Origin: Cornus controversa
Lineage: Eukaryota > Streptophyta > Magnoliopsida > Cornales > Cornaceae
Assembly: GCA_026545225.1 (NCBI GenBank)
Contig: CM048845.1
Span: forward strand, 99,044,033 to 99,108,032
Reading direction: 5' to 3'
Length of the DNA stretch: 64,000 nucleotides
The translations under genes and the position numbers were made by a program. Shown here one piece after another: positions 37,647-51,164 of this stretch (position 1 is the first letter of the stretch; each line of letters opens with the position of its first letter). The notes beneath the pieces were generated by a model, which was given only the letters and a program-made list of their open reading frames with translations, ran no database searches and was not told the origin of the DNA.

Positions 37647-39502
37647 AACAAATAGATGAGATCTCCTTTTTATAAGAGCGTGACGGTTATAGGGATTATA
37701 AATAAAGAAATAAGAAAAAATATAAAACATATAATAAAAACAGCGTAAAATCATATTAAATATAATTAAAAACAGAATAAACAAAATACCATAAGGTAAC
37801 ACTTGCATAATCTCTTCCTTGTACAAGAACTCTCGTCTCTCAAATGTCCCATCCAGTATGTTGGAACATGTTTCAAAATTATATATATTCTTTCGGTTGT
37901 AACTTTTCATCTTCCTTCATCATCGGTTATAAAATTAAATGGTCATAATTGGTTAATTAATTATGTGATTAAATATATTATTTTATTATTTATGAATAAG
38001 GAGACATCGGATTGCTTGTAATTTCTGTTTCTTAGGATTCCGTAATTAATCTATCATTTATACCTATTGTAACTTTAGTCATTTGGACTTCCATCATTAT
38101 GTATATATTTAATCACTCATTAATGAATTATAACTCCGGACTCTTGGATTGTTTTATTAAATACATTATTTAATCACTTATAAACAAATACCAAAAATAT
38201 GGAGCCTATGGTGAGTTTAAACAGAACACATGGACAGATTCAGAAGTTAAGACGAACACAATGTACAGTGAGTGAAGTTACCAAGTTCACAAAAATTCTG
38301 GTGACTCTGTTGAAGTCTCCAATGACCAAGTTCAGAATTTTATGAGATTCTAATGAAGTTATAGGCGATCAGACTCAAGATTCTGAAGAATTTTCGATGG
38401 AGGTTTGACAACGAAATTTTAGTATTCCAATCAGTCTTTGGTATCAAAATTATGAAAATTCTATGAATTTTATTTTGGTAACGTTTTTAACTTCTATAGT
38501 TAACACACACACACACACACATATATATATTGATATATGTGTTTAATATAATTTCTTAAAATTATATTTTATTTTGGACGGAGATGAATATATGGGTTCA
38601 TAGAGAGTGTTATTCTATGGACATATAAATTGTTGAATCTGACTTAGTTGAATCCCGAAAATAGTGCTACTATTTGATATTTCGATTGCACATATGAAAG
38701 ACTTCAACTATCTTCAAAAAGCAATTATGCGCTTTTAAGCTTTGATTTGAAACTATTTATAATTTTATTTATTATAATATTTCAGAATATTATTATTTCA
38801 CATATTTGTATTTATGTGATGATCTTCTCTTATAATGGAATATTTTCACTTTTGATTATTCAGTTTCAACACATCATTCTCTTGTCTTGTCTAGGTGTAA
38901 ACACTAAAGTGTTTTATTTTTGATAAAATTAAAAATGAAGTACAAAAAAAAATTAAGAGCTGAATTTTAAGCGTTAAAGTTTTTTTGATATATTTTTTAA
39001 TTTTATTTGTTTAGATCCCTCATTTAAAGGTTTATCTTGTTTTAAGTGGCACTTAACTTTTTAAGTGATATTCAAATTTCGTTATCAAACACACTTAATT
39101 GAATAAGCACTTCTCAATTAAGTGTTGGATCAGATTATCAAACAATATCATAATTCCGTTGCTGATAAAGTCAAACCTTAGTACTATCCATCGTAGTAGA
39201 AAACTCAATGGAATGCATCGGTTTGTGGTGAATATCATCATCATTTATTTTCTTAATTTCATGTAAATGGGATTGAACACATGAATTCTCTATTTACATT
39301 CTTTTTAATTCAAAGATATCTCACCTATTATATTATTTGTTTAAAATTATTTTTAATAACTCTATTCCACCCTAATTATTTGTCTTTTACAATTTTAGTT
39401 TTCTTATTACCACTTCACTTATAAATGTTGTTGTATGTGTCTAAATTCCTGAGTCTCTCATGTCACTCCTAATTCTTTGCTCAATGTCATTTGTAATTTA
39501 TG
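37647..39502. other. intergenic DNA, no gene recognised
   Basis: AT-rich, with a (CA)n/(TA)n tract at about 38503-38530. No coding region supported. Confidence 0.4.
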
Positions 39503-40368
39503 TTGCGTTTGGTACGTGTGAATAGAATGGAAGTTCGGCCCTATTTAGATTGGCTTTTGAAAAACAACTTTTGACTTTTCAAGTTTAAAAGTTGTTTTGG
39601 AGAGTGCTTGAATCGGTAAGACCGAAGGGTTTTAAAGTCTAAAAAGAACGTTCAAAGGAAGCTGGTGGGTACCAGCTTCCTCATTTAGCTTCTGCTTTTC
39701 TTTTTATTATGCGTAAAAATCGAAGTAAAAGCTCTGTCAAACAGGGCCGAAGCTGAAAATGGAATGGAATGACCATTCTCATGCTATTATTTGATTGCAA
39801 ATATAAAATGAGGTGGGAATGAAATAAATTTTAAATCAAAATATCCAAAATACTCCTCCTAGTAACAACTAAATTAAACCAACAAATATGTGGTGGAGAA
39901 ATGTGGCGATGTGGAAGTGGTGGCGAGGTGTAGTGGTGGAGGTGGTGAAGGAAGGTGGTGGTAGTGGAGGAAGGTGGTGATGTGAATGTGGTGGAGTGGT
40001 GGCAATGTGGTGATGGAGGAAGGTGGCGATGTGGTGGTGGTTTAGTAAGGGTGATGGCAGCAATGTGGAGGTGGTGGCGGAGGAAGGTGGCGATGTGGTA
40101 GAGCTGATGGTAGTGATGGTGGTGGTGGTAGAGTCGGTGTAGTGGTGGTGGTGGTGGTAGTGATGGAGGTGAATGATTTTTTGGTCATATGATTTTTTTT
40201 TAATCTTACTGGAATTGGAATGCCCATTTCATAAGTTTAATTATGGAATGAATTTTTATTTATGAGAATGGATTTTCATTCAAAGGGAATGATCATTCTC
40301 ACCCTAAAATGCATACTAAACAAAGGAAGGATTGGAATAGGCACTCCATTCCTGCGTACCAAACGCAA
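39503..40368. mobile_element. TIR element with a GGTGGTGG-rich core, carrying a nested MITE
   Basis: The left end TTGCGTTTGGTACG (39503) pairs with CGTACCAAACGCAA (ending 40368). Inside these, AATGGAATGGAATGACCATTCTCA (about 39760) is matched in inverted orientation by phrases near 40250-40300. The core 39893-40165 is a strand-biased tract of GGTGGTGGAGGAAGGTGGCGATGTGG-like units. A second small MITE (39537-39748) is inserted in the left part. No transposase and no certain target duplication were seen. Confidence 0.65.
39537..39748. mobile_element. 212-bp MITE nested in the element at 39503-40368
   Basis: Ends GGCCCTATTTAGA and (reverse) GGCCCTGTTTGACAGAG form short terminal inverted repeats, the type seen in Tourist-like or hAT-like MITEs. 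The interior (ACTTTTGACTTTTCAAGTTTAAAAGTTG) is partly self-complementary. No clear target duplication was found, so the superfamily is open. Confidence 0.6.
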
Positions 40369-41036
40369 TAGTTTTAATTTTTTAAAAATAATTTTTAAGA
40401 ACTGAAAAAACAAAAATTATTTTCAAAACTATAAAAGAAGTTTTTGTAAAAATATTTTTTCTAACTGAGTTTTGAAACACACGTATTTTTTAAACTAAAT
40501 TTGCATAAAACAGTTTTTAAAAAGCGTCAACTAAACATATTTGTGTACAATTTTCTAATTTTGACTTTTCATGAGACTCAACCAATGCCTTTTATCTTGG
40601 GACAATATTCGCGTGCAATTCACTTTCTTTCATCCATCGGCTGGGACCGCACATGTATGATTCTGAATTGACAGATGGCGAGGATATTAGTGACCAGCAA
40701 ACCCATGCGCGTCAGGACAAAGTTAACCACTTAAGGGCCCAAAAGTAATTGCACCATGCGTCGTTATTAAGCATCGGGACACTTGTGCCCGAAGTAACAG
40801 TTGCCAAACACAAAGCTTCGTCACGTAGCAGGCCCAAAAACTCTAGCTGACGTTTGCGGTCCATAGGCCACGAAGTTCCCGTGATAGACTCAGATTTTTA
40901 GAAAAGTATGCGAATCCAACGGTTCAAATAAAGATCACATATATCATAACATGACACTGCCCTCTCCTCATTCTTTACCTTCTACTATTCTATTTTCCAA
41001 TTTCGGCCAATTTTTGCCATCAGTGTTCAGCACAGA
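40369..41036 (+). promoter_or_regulatory. upstream region of the IQD gene
   Basis: The part from about 40600 on is less AT-rich and contains motifs such as CACGTA (40822) and TGACG (40849), consistent with a proximal promoter. The TATA box and start site are not clear. Confidence 0.35.
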
Positions 41037-44000
41037 GCAGACACAGAGAGAGCGACCATTTTCTTAATTTGCAAGCTCAGTCATGGTACATTTGCTCTCT
41101 CCCTCTCTTTCTATCTCTATCTATATGTATAGTTATATATATACATTTTCAGTATATGTATGTTTCAGTTTTCTGAACATATGTATTGCTTTTGATTCAC
41201 AGGAATGGTAGATTAAGGGTTTGGGACGACTGCATTTGTAGGTAAGACTCGGATCTGATGCTACTTCAGCTAATTTCTTTGCATTTCTACTCTCTGTCTC
41301 TTCTCTTGATTTATTACTTTATTTTCTTATTGATTTATAACATTTGTGTTTCTCATTTGTGTAAGAACTGATCCTGTGGGTTTCTAGGGTGTTATCAATG
41401 TTTTGTTGGTTTTTTGGTTTCTCTTTTTCTTTGATTTCTGGCTTCTTCATTTTAATTGTATTGCCTGTGTGTATCTTGGAACAATTTAGTTGAGTTTGAA
41501 GTGGTGGTCTATTTGTTGGTTGTGCACTGATCAGATTACAATTTTATTTTCAGAAGCTATTCCATAACTTATCTGTGACCGCAGTTTCATTCTGTGCATG
41601 CAGATTTTTTTTTCTCTTATTATTATTATTATTTATTTATATATATATTTATATATTTTGGGGGGGTTTGATTTTGTTTTGACGTCATTTTGGGCTGTAT
41701 CTGGATGCTCAATCGATTAAATTCATGGTGTTTAATAGTCTCAGAACCCTTTAATCTAGGCTTAAAATGGAGATAAGACATACGTGCTTGTTTTAAAGCT
41801 TTGCGGAAATATTTTTGTTTACAATTGGATTTGTCCCACGGTCCCACCACAGTTTTTATCATCTCGGAATATAATCAAAGGACAATTTATCAAAGTGGAA
41901 AAATGATGAATGTTTGGCTTGTGGATTTTAGTAATAGGAGGCATACTTCCACATTTGGATATAATCTCATTAATTATATCCTTGATGAATTTTGAATTAA
42001 TCTCTGAGTTTATTAGGGTCGAGACCTAACTTGGGAAGGATATTATTGCAAAGATAGGTAGCTTTACTATAGCCAGATTTCGTGCATGGAGATTATGGTC
42101 GATAACATCACATTCTGTGTCCATTAGAATTGCTTCATAATATTGTTTGATAATTGCTTTTACCAAAATTATTGGGAAGCTTTGGGAAATATTAGAACAA
42201 AATTCTTCATTGATATTAATAGTATTCAAAACTTCGAAGAGGATTTAAAATTCTTCCAATCTAGGCATCTAACCTTTCAATTGATCAACATGATTTATGT
42301 TGTGAAGTTTTAATAATCCAGGTTTATGTTTTAGTTTATATGCGTTTTTAAATGTGTTACATGTGACTGTGTTTATTGGGTCAGGGTTGGTATCAGAGCC
42401 AAGTTTCATTGCATCAAAATATTAATCTGTTGAAGAATTTTTACTTATCACATGCTTACACTATCACCCAAGTCGTGCAAATGTTTTAAGCTGTTAGTCT
42501 TGTGAGTGAAAGACTTTAGGTTTTGTCTGGTACATAAATCGTTGACAGATTGACAATATGATTAGATTGCTTAAAAGAATATCCTGACAATGGGTAGAAT
42601 GCTTAGATATATGCCTCAATGAATAAATAATTATAGATGATATAAAATATTCTGAAGAAATTATGTTCAATAACATAGATAATAAATCTAGAATTTGGAA
42701 TTTACCATAATTTAAACCTAACAGGATCTACAATATGATTTTAAATCAAGTCTTACAATTGAAACTGTTGAACAAATAGTCTCTATTGAAATCTTACAAT
42801 AAGCAGAAATACAAAATCCTTTATTAAGGTTTTATACAAATTGCTTTAAAACCTTTAACACGAGAAGGCCTTAACACTTCCGTGGTTGTTTTAAGAGAGT
42901 GTAGACATAATTAATTTAGTGATTCTTTATCAGGAGTTAAAAAAAAAAGAAGTACTAGCCTAGTTTTATTTTAACTATTTTATTTCTCAGTGTCTCTGGC
43001 GACGTGAAACTGGGATCTTAAAAAAAGTGGTGTTAGATTATAGAATTCATTATAAAGTCATGAATACAGTTCGTGCTATCTAATTTTTTCAGTCTTTTAT
43101 CATAACCCTTCTTCTAATTTTTTGTTTCCTCTTTGCTTTATCTTTCTATATTGCATGGTATCTAGCTGATTTTCTACCATATATTTTCATTCTGCATGAT
43201 ATCTTCACTTAATTATTTATTTATTTATTTATTTTCTAGATTACATGGTAATTATGAGTTTTTGTACCATATGTAGAGTTTTTGTTACATTACATATATT
43301 TAAGTTGTATTATTGTAATGATGTGGGTTAATGCAGGGAGTGGGGTTCAGATTGTGGTGGTTTTGGACCCTGAACTCTGTGCAATGGGCAAATCACCGGG
43401 AAAATGGATCAAAACCCTACTTTTTGGGAAGAAATCATCCAAAACTAATTTTTCCAAAGGAAGAGAGGTATCAATAAACTGATTACTGCATGTTACATGT
43501 TTTTTCATACTTTTGGCAACAACACATTATTTCTGTATAAAACTGCGAAATCTTTTTGGAGAAGATACAAGTAGAACATGAGTGCTTCTGGTTCTGGCAC
43601 TCAGGCATGTTCTGTTGATAATCTTTTTCTATCAATGACAATTTTTCAGCTGTCTCTGTAAAACTTTAGCTTCGTAGAGTTTTATATCCTGTTAATCTGT
43701 TATGTTGATGTAGACTGGCAAGCACACATTGTCATGCTTTTGATGGTGGGAGGCTCATGATTTTGACTTATATCCCATTTTTGCCTGTGTTTCAGCTACT
43801 TATATATTGTTCAACGAGCAGCCAACTTCTTGGATAGTTGTGGTTTGAAATTATATGCTGAATTTAGTGACTAATGCCTATTTCTTGTGGACTTTTATGT
43901 CAATAAATACTCTGCAGCTTCAGTAGCTTCAACTGAATTTTATAAAGAATTATTATTATTTTTTCATGTGGAGCTATTGCTTCTAGTTAACAAGATCATC

Positions 44001-47000
44001 CATCTGTATCAGAAGTATTAGCATATGCAACTTCTAATTAATACTTCAACTCTTATGTGAAGAAAGAGGTGTGGGTTTCTGCTAAGGCAACAGAAGCTGA
44101 CTTGGATTTGGATCCTCCCCTAGCTTCAGATCTGGCCTTGAACCCCATTGACGAAAATGAAGAAAAGATTGAAGAAACTGGAACAACTGCAAATTTACCA
44201 CTTGAAGGGGCAATCTCATTGCAAGGGAATCGATATGCAGATGCACTTGAAACCACACAACTAGATGTTCCTAAAGATCCTGAAAGAATCAGGCAAGAAC
44301 AAGCTGCTACGAAAGTACAAGCTGCTTTTAGGGGTTATTTGGTACTTCTCTTTTTCTCAAAGTAGTGTTATGAAGTTATTTTTTTGTTGGCTTTGCTGGG
44401 CTACGAGTTTGTTAATTGCTATGCCTGTTCCATGAAGTGCTAATATTAACTCCAGCACAATAACAGAAAATAATATTTCATTAATTAAGGTTTATCCTAG
44501 TGAAAAATTCCCTGTAACGTCGTCTCTGATATGCATTGTTGTCCATTAGATCTATGCATGAAATTTATTTGCGACTTGATTTAGTGGCAATAATTCTTGT
44601 GTGCTTTGGTGGCGATGAGTACCTTTTTATTCAGGTATTTGAAGTGCGTTTAAATTGAAGTTGTTCGAAGGAAAGAAAAGAAAAGGAAAGAAAAGGGAAG
44701 TAGAGCTTATTTCATGGTTGGTTAAAAGTGAGGAAGATGAGAAAAGGAAAAGGGATAAAAATGAGGGATTTGTTAAACCCTCAAATAGTAATTTTGCTAA
44801 CCTTAAAAAAAAGGTTGCTCCTGCCAACTGGCTCTGATTGTTGCCTCTATTACATTACGTAACCTCTGACAATTTATTATACATATGCTCTTGTTTTTAT
44901 ATATGAACTTTGGTGGCACTCATTTGTTGAGGTTATGTCAGTACTGATGTAAGCATTCTATTTGAAGGCTCTTCGAGCATTTTGGGCCCTCAAAGGCATA
45001 ATAAGGTTGCAGGCGCTTGTTCGTGGGCACTTGGTGAGGAGACAAGCTGTTTCTACTCTACGCTGTATGCTGGGAATTGTGAAGTTACAGGCCATTGCTC
45101 GTGGAAGAAAAATCAGGCATTCTGATATCGGCCTTGAAGTGCAAAAAAAGTGCATTCTAGTGAAGCCTCTGGTAACCTCTTGAAGCACATCATTAGTAGT
45201 CTATAACTAAAGCCTCATTATCATAAAGAATCTGTCAGCAGAATGTTCCTTGTACTTTTTTTTTTGGATATATTATAGCATTTTTGTTCAACACTCATGG
45301 CAATCCTCTGTAGTTAAGCTCTTTTGTTGGGCATGTCACATGTGGCACATTTAAAGAGGTGAAGATATGCATCTTCATTATATGTATGGATGAAATTGTG
45401 TGGACAAAGACTTCACCACATCTCACCAAGAAAGGCTTCATAGTTCTCTATCAGAAGCCTTTTACACACTCAATCCAATGAACAAGCACATAAGCAAGAC
45501 AAATTGATTTCTTTTTCTGTATTAATTTACACAAGAAGGGCTAATGAGCATACACATAGAGAGGTGCAAATGACAGATGTGCCAAATTTTAGATAATACT
45601 TACCAGGATCTACCAGCAGTATTTGTTTGAAATAGTGCACAGTATGATTGATTTTCTTTAATTATATACCCCTCTAAAGAAAAGGAATACATTTACACCA
45701 CAACTCACCAAGAAAGGTTTCATAGTTCTTCAATGGACACACATTATCTACTTTACATAAAATAGAACCATATGTGCCCTTTTTTTTTTGGGAGGGGGGA
45801 TAGATAGTCATGGAGTGTATTCACTCATAATCATCTTCTTTTAGTCAATCCTAAGTCTAGAAAAATAGGAGTGAGATTGCATTAGGTAGATGGCCAACAT
45901 AGAACTTTTGGTCAAACTTCCCTTTAGTATGTTATCGACCCTAACTTATTGGGAAGGCTTTGTTGAGTTGACTTTATACACTCCTATCCTTTCGTATAAG
46001 ATACATAATTGAATTCTAAAGTTTATTGCATGTTTCTGATTTGAAATATAATGTTCATATACACCTGTCAGGAGAGCAAGCATGTGGATCCTGTTGGAGT
46101 CTTCACATCTGCACGATTAGCAAAGCTTTCAGCAAATGCTTTTGTGTGTAAGGTGAGATCCTCATCATATCATTTCCAAAGATATATCGTTGGTAGGAGT
46201 TTTATCTTCTGAACTAATCACAGATGGAGCAATTCATTTAGGTCATATATCTATGCGCGTTATGCTCTTATAAATATATGTAGTTGATAGTACCACCATT
46301 TATACCTTTTCTTGAGTTGTCTGGGATCGTAAAGATGTGCTCCATCACTTCAATGATACTTCCCATTTATATTCATGTTTACATAGGCTCTCGAGGAATT
46401 AACACCTAAGCAAGTGTAATCTATATTTCATACCTGAGGGTCACACATCAGTGATTGCTTGTGTTCTCTACCAATGCCTTGTTGTACTTCAAATTTTAAA
46501 AACTTATGCAGTAACCTTTTGGATCCATCAAGGGTTTAGTAAGTGATCTGAGAGACATTTTTCATTCCAAAATGAGCATTTAAAGTTTTGAACCTCAATT
46601 TGATTTTGGACTTCTTTCTTTTTTGAAGATTCATGGAATTTCATGGTGGTTCAAAGCTGTGACAACTTGACATACCATGGGTAAATGATTGTGGCATCCT
46701 AGTTAGAATTTTGTCAACTTTTTATTCCTTGATTGCAGGACATAGATCTATGACATAATTTCTCTCTGCATGCCTAGCAGAGCTCCTTAAACGTATTATA
46801 TATAAAAAGATATAAAAAAATTAGCCTTTAGTTCTATTGCAACGCTCCTAAATTGAGGGTCAGCGAAGTTTAGCAGTTTGAATAGCAGTTATTAATTGTC
46901 AATAACTTGTAGAGATTTCAATTGCATCTTTTCCCATTTGATCTCTGTTCTTTTCCTTATCGTTCCTCTTGCTTTTTTATTGGGCATGTGACTACCTGGT

Positions 47001-48875
47001 TTTTTCCTTTAGCTTCTTGCTTCATTGTCCACTGCGATGCCCCTGCACCTCCAATATGATTCTACAGAACCGAATTCAGTCTTGAACTGGCTAGAATGCT
47101 GGTCGGCATCCCTCCTTTTCAAGCCAGTTCCCAAACCAAAGAAAGTTTCTGGCTCAAAATCCCAGAAGAAGCAGGGTAACTCTCAAACTGCAGACACTGA
47201 AACAGGCAGGCAGAAGCACAGCAGCCGGAGGATCCCTGCTCTGGGCGTCGACATCTCAACACAATCAAGTATTGATTTTGAGAAACCAAGACGCAACCTC
47301 AGGAAGGCTTCAAGTCATCCAGCAGATTCAATGCAGGAAGATCCACAAAATGAGCTTGAGAAAGTAAAGCGTAATCTTAGGAAGGTTCATGCACCTGAAA
47401 TGGAGGGAAATGTTCAGCCTGAGGTTGACAGTGAGAAACCAAAGTGCAGTCTGGGGAAAGCATCAAGATCTCCAGATCAAGTTGTTCTGGAGCAGTGCAT
47501 GAGTGATTGTGCTGAGAAGATGAAAGAGAAAACTGTGGCTGTTTCCAAATTGCCAGATAGAGAAACAACTCCAGAACCATTAGTAGTGAATGAAGCAGTT
47601 GATCTTTTGCATGATGATCAAACTGCAGTTGAATTGCAGCCGTTAGAGAATAGAGCAAAAGATGAGAGTCTTCCTGTGACAAATGGGGAATCAAGCCCTA
47701 GAGAAGATTTAACTGGTGGTGAGAACCAGAAATCTATCCGGAAAGCTGCTTCTTCAGCAAAGCAGGAACGTTCAGAAAATGGGTTACAAATTAAGCCTTC
47801 ATTGCCTAGTTATATGGCAGCAACTGAATCTGCAAAGGCAAAACTGAGAGCACAAGACTCCCCAAGATTTGGCCAAGATCCTGAGAAACATAATGTCACC
47901 AGACGTCATTCTTTGCCATCTTCAACTAACAGCAAAATGAGTTCACTGTCACCAAGAGCACATAGGTCCATGAATGCAAGTTGCAAAGGGGGAAATAGAA
48001 GTGACAGGTCTCTGTTTTCATCGAGAGATGGGAACGGTAAGAAATGTCATATATAAAACTTTGTTTCTTATCTTTATATGGGCTGACATAACGTTTTTGG
48101 TTCTGATAATTTTTGGAAGAACTTTTAGGTGAGTACCCGTGCTGAACCCGTCTATGTGGGATCAGTATAGGGTGGACTGAATATAGACCTAACTTTATGG
48201 AATTGTTTACACAAAGTGACTGCTCTCATATACTAGCACGAGATCTCATGCTTGGTAGTCCAAGGACCCCATTTTGGAATAATTTATTGAAGCATTTCCT
48301 GGGAAGATATCTCTTTTAATTGTTTACATTGGAAGTGGTGCACTTTTATGCACACACATACATTGTAGTTTGGGTAGGGTGAAGTGGATTATTTCACCCG
48401 TCTATGTGGGATCAGTATAGGGTGGACTGAATAAGACCTAACTTATGGAATTGTTTACACAAAGTGACTGCTCTCATATACTAGCACGAGATCTCATGCT
48501 TGGTAGTCCAAGGACCCCATTTTGGAATAATTTATTGAAGCATTTCCTGGGAAGATATCTCTTTTAATTGTTTACATTGGAAGTGGTGCACTTTTATGCA
48601 CACACATACATTGTAGTTTGGGTAGGGTGAAGTGGATTATTTTTTTAGTTTCTGATACCTTTTTTCACGTTTAATAATTGATTTATGTATCTCACTAAGT
48701 TTCTAGTGTTGAGAGGCAACATCTATTTTTTGAAGATAATACCTGTCGAAAACCTGTGAAAACATCTCTTCTTATCTAGTCCTTGGAAGTTTATTACTTG
48801 TATGATTATAAAAACTAAACCTTGGGCATTCTTTTGATTTCAGCAAGGGTTATCCAAGCAGAATGGAGAAGATGA
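41037..48875 (+). CDS. IQD31: IQ-DOMAIN (IQD31/IQD30-like) calmodulin-binding protein
   Basis: Coding exons: 43384-43467, 44063-44341, 44968-45171, 46072-46152, 47013-48036 and 48844-48875, joining to 567 residues. Two probable non-coding 5' exons end at 41085 and span 41203-41241; the ATG exon begins near 43337. The N-terminus [17 protein letters not shown] is typical of IQDs. IQ motifs begin near residue 109 ([13 protein letters not shown]), 131 ([15 protein letters not shown]) and 155 ([14 protein letters not shown]); the exon border inside the first IQ is the hallmark of the family. A basic Ser-rich middle with repeated K(P)[12 protein letters not shown] units follows, then the DUF4005 region ([22 protein letters not shown]). 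The C-terminus ends VIQAEWRR. IQDs bind calmodulin and microtubules and act as scaffolds. The exact IQD28-31 orthologue is not certain. The gene appears intact. Confidence 0.92.
42388..42405 (+). other. tRNA-Met-type primer binding site-like sequence in an IQD leader intron
   Basis: TTGGTATCAGAGCC followed by AAGTTT matches the 3' end complement of initiator tRNA-Met used as primer site by many plant LTR elements and pararetroviruses. No LTR or gag was recognised around it, so it is a retroelement fragment at best. Confidence 0.3.
48147..48645. repeat. 250-bp tandem duplication in the last IQD intron
   Basis: The unit starting CCCGTCTATGTGGGATCAGT at 48147 is repeated from 48397 with only a few differences (for example GAATATAGACC against GAATAAGACC). 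The high identity points to a recent duplication. It lies between the last two coding exons and does not touch the splice sites. Confidence 0.93.
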
Positions 48876-50454
48876 TTTTAAGGTTGAGGGTTGCTATGAT
48901 TATGTTAAAGCCCCATCAGCAGTATTGAGCGTTTTGTTGGTATGTGTTTATGTTGTAGAAATAAAACTTGGACTTGTAATTATGGATGTGTGGTGTGCCA
49001 AAAGCTGTTCCTGGTTTTGTTTGCATTTGAAGAGTTTGTGTGAAGGCGTATATCATTTGGCATCAGCATTGTGTTAATTTTAAAATTAGTCTTTGTTTAC
49101 ACAATTGAGGCGGTCTGGGATATCTGTTTATAATGCATTCTCTCCCTTATCCTTCATGATCTGTTTGATGAACTTAAACTTCAAGAAATGATTATCCAAG
49201 CGATTATTTAGTCATTATATTGTGTGTTTGGATTTCTCACCTGTTCTGACAAATAAAACTGAGCAGTATACCATGATTGACCTGTGGTTGGCAGCTACAG
49301 GAAGTGATGATAGAGCTGTCCACAAAGTAACACCAGAATCACTTAGTTTTTTAAAATCCAGGACTATGGTGCACGAGTTCTTGGTGACTATGACCTGCTA
49401 GAATTCGAGCATGAGAGAGACGTAAGGTAAGGTTTTCTGGTTTCTGAATGGAAGCCAGAATTCGAGCATGAGAAATGGACAATTGAAATGAACTAATATG
49501 CTCAACCATCTCAACTCTCAGCATTTTATAACACTAAGTTCTCAAATATACACTTTCAGCTCTTCTCCTTGGCTCTCTCCAACTCTGCACATTGTATCCT
49601 TTATATAGAAACTTAGAAAGTATAGAACTTCATATTCATACTAGTCGATTAAAACATTAAATGCAAAACTAAATGTTGGGTGCTTTAGATTCAAAGTAGT
49701 AGCAACCTTTGTTGACAAATTGGTTGCATTGTTCGGGTCTGTTGGCGGCACCTTCTGCTTGATGCATTTGCACGCTGGTCACTTATTTCTCTTTACATTT
49801 TTTTATATTTCAATTTAATTTAAGTTATTAAATGCAATAAAAATATGCAAATAAACAAAGTACCACATTTGAATTTCAATTAAAAAATATTTGCAAAATT
49901 AAATTCCAAGTAAATCAAATTTTGATTTTTTAGTTTTAGTACAAAGTGGATTTTTTTTCTTTTGTGCATTGAGTTAGATGGATAAATCAAATTGTTTGGG
50001 ACTAAAAAACTTTATATAATTATGATAAATCATAAAGAAACTATTAATAGGACTTTTGATTTCAAAATTTGTTGAAAAACGCATATTTATAATTTTGCCT
50101 TTGTAGTCCAACACTCAATTAAATTTCTTAGCCAAATTCCTTTAATTGTAACTTTACGATTTTGTTATTAAAAGAAAAAATTATCATTTGTTTAATTTCC
50201 AACTCAACAAAAATAAATTAAGATATTAGTTTGCACAAAGTTGTCGCTCTAATTTGATGGAATAAAAACTGCATATAATATTTTGTGCTGAATGAGAGGT
50301 GGTGGTGGCATACGTTGGGAAAGTGGACTAACAGTGTTGAATGATGAGTAAATGTCCTCTCTGTTCAGGATTTTTCAGCGATTCCTCCTATGAGCGAGGA
50401 TGTTTCTAACCAAGAGTGATAATTGACATTAGTAAAAGGGTAATGCTAATGTTA
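48876..50454. other. IQD 3' region and intergenic DNA
   Basis: Probable 3' untranslated sequence up to about 49150, then AT-rich intergenic DNA without a recognisable gene. GAATTCGAGCATGAGA occurs at about 49402 and 49459, a short local repeat. Confidence 0.4.
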
Positions 50455-50574
50455 TTTGGCAACAGGGGATGTTAAGGCTTAACCAAACCTGAGGGGGTGT
50501 AAAAGCTTTTTTTGACACAAGTTTAATCTGTGGCAATAAATCCAAACCTGAGGGGGTGTTTGAACATTTTACCC
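50455..50574. mobile_element. solo terminal arm of the GGGTAAAATGCTCTAAC family
   Basis: Reading the minus strand from 50574, GGGTAAAATGTTCAAACACC is followed by CCCTCAGGTTTGGATTTATTGCCAC and TTACACCCCCTCAGGTTTGGTTAA. This is the same arm as at 2489, 51381 and 55346. No inverted partner lies to the left within several kilobases, so this is a truncated or one-sided remnant. Confidence 0.7.
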
Positions 50575-50638
50575 TATTTAATGTGATTCATTTTAATAAG
50601 GTGAGTTACTTGTTATGATTAGTGTCACTCATTATAAT

Positions 50639-50987
50639 TAGGAGTGCACACGATTCGATTCTTTACAGTTATTGGTGGAACCGAAATCGGAACTATTCCT
50701 AACGGTTCCTTAATTTTGGAACTGGAACCGGAACTGTTGAATTCGGTTTGGTTCCAGTTCCTCAACGGTTCTTTGTCAATTTATTTATTTTTTTAACGTT
50801 GGCAAGATACACACTTATACTTGTGCACCATTACTTATAACAATAGATTAAAAACTATTAGTATTTATTTATATATCTTATATTATATAAATATACGTAA
50901 CATTAGAACTTAGAAGCTATTAGTATTTCTATATATTTTATATATAAATAGAACACTAGAATTTAGAAGGTATTATTATTTATTTAT

Positions 50988-51023
<36 letters not shown>

Positions 51024-51164
51024 TATATATATATAGATATATATATTTCTAATGGTTCCGGTTCCTTGACTTGGAATCGGAATTAGAACCGTAGTGAACG
51101 GTTTGATTCGGTTTAGCTATGGTTCCTTATGGTTTCGGTTCCACTAGTTCTTTGTGCACCTCTA
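50639..51164. mobile_element. hAT-type MITE, relative of the GGTTCC element at 9147
   Basis: Ends TAGGAGTGCACA and TGTGCACCTCTA are near-perfect inverted repeats. The flanking 8-mers are ATTATAAT (50631-50638) and ATTATAGT (51165-51172), a target duplication with one change. The arms carry diverged GGTTCC/GGAACC repeats around a TA-rich middle. It is shorter (526 bp) and more diverged than the copy at 9147, so probably older. Confidence 0.85.

Noticed and set aside
37452..37910. Minus-strand open frame of 152 codons
   Set aside because: It runs through the SINE and AT-rich flank; the part that looks conserved is explained by the SINE.
42388..42405. Primer binding site suggesting a full LTR retrotransposon in the IQD leader intron
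   Set aside because: I found no LTR, gag or pol around TTGGTATCAGAGCC; kept only as a low-confidence fragment.
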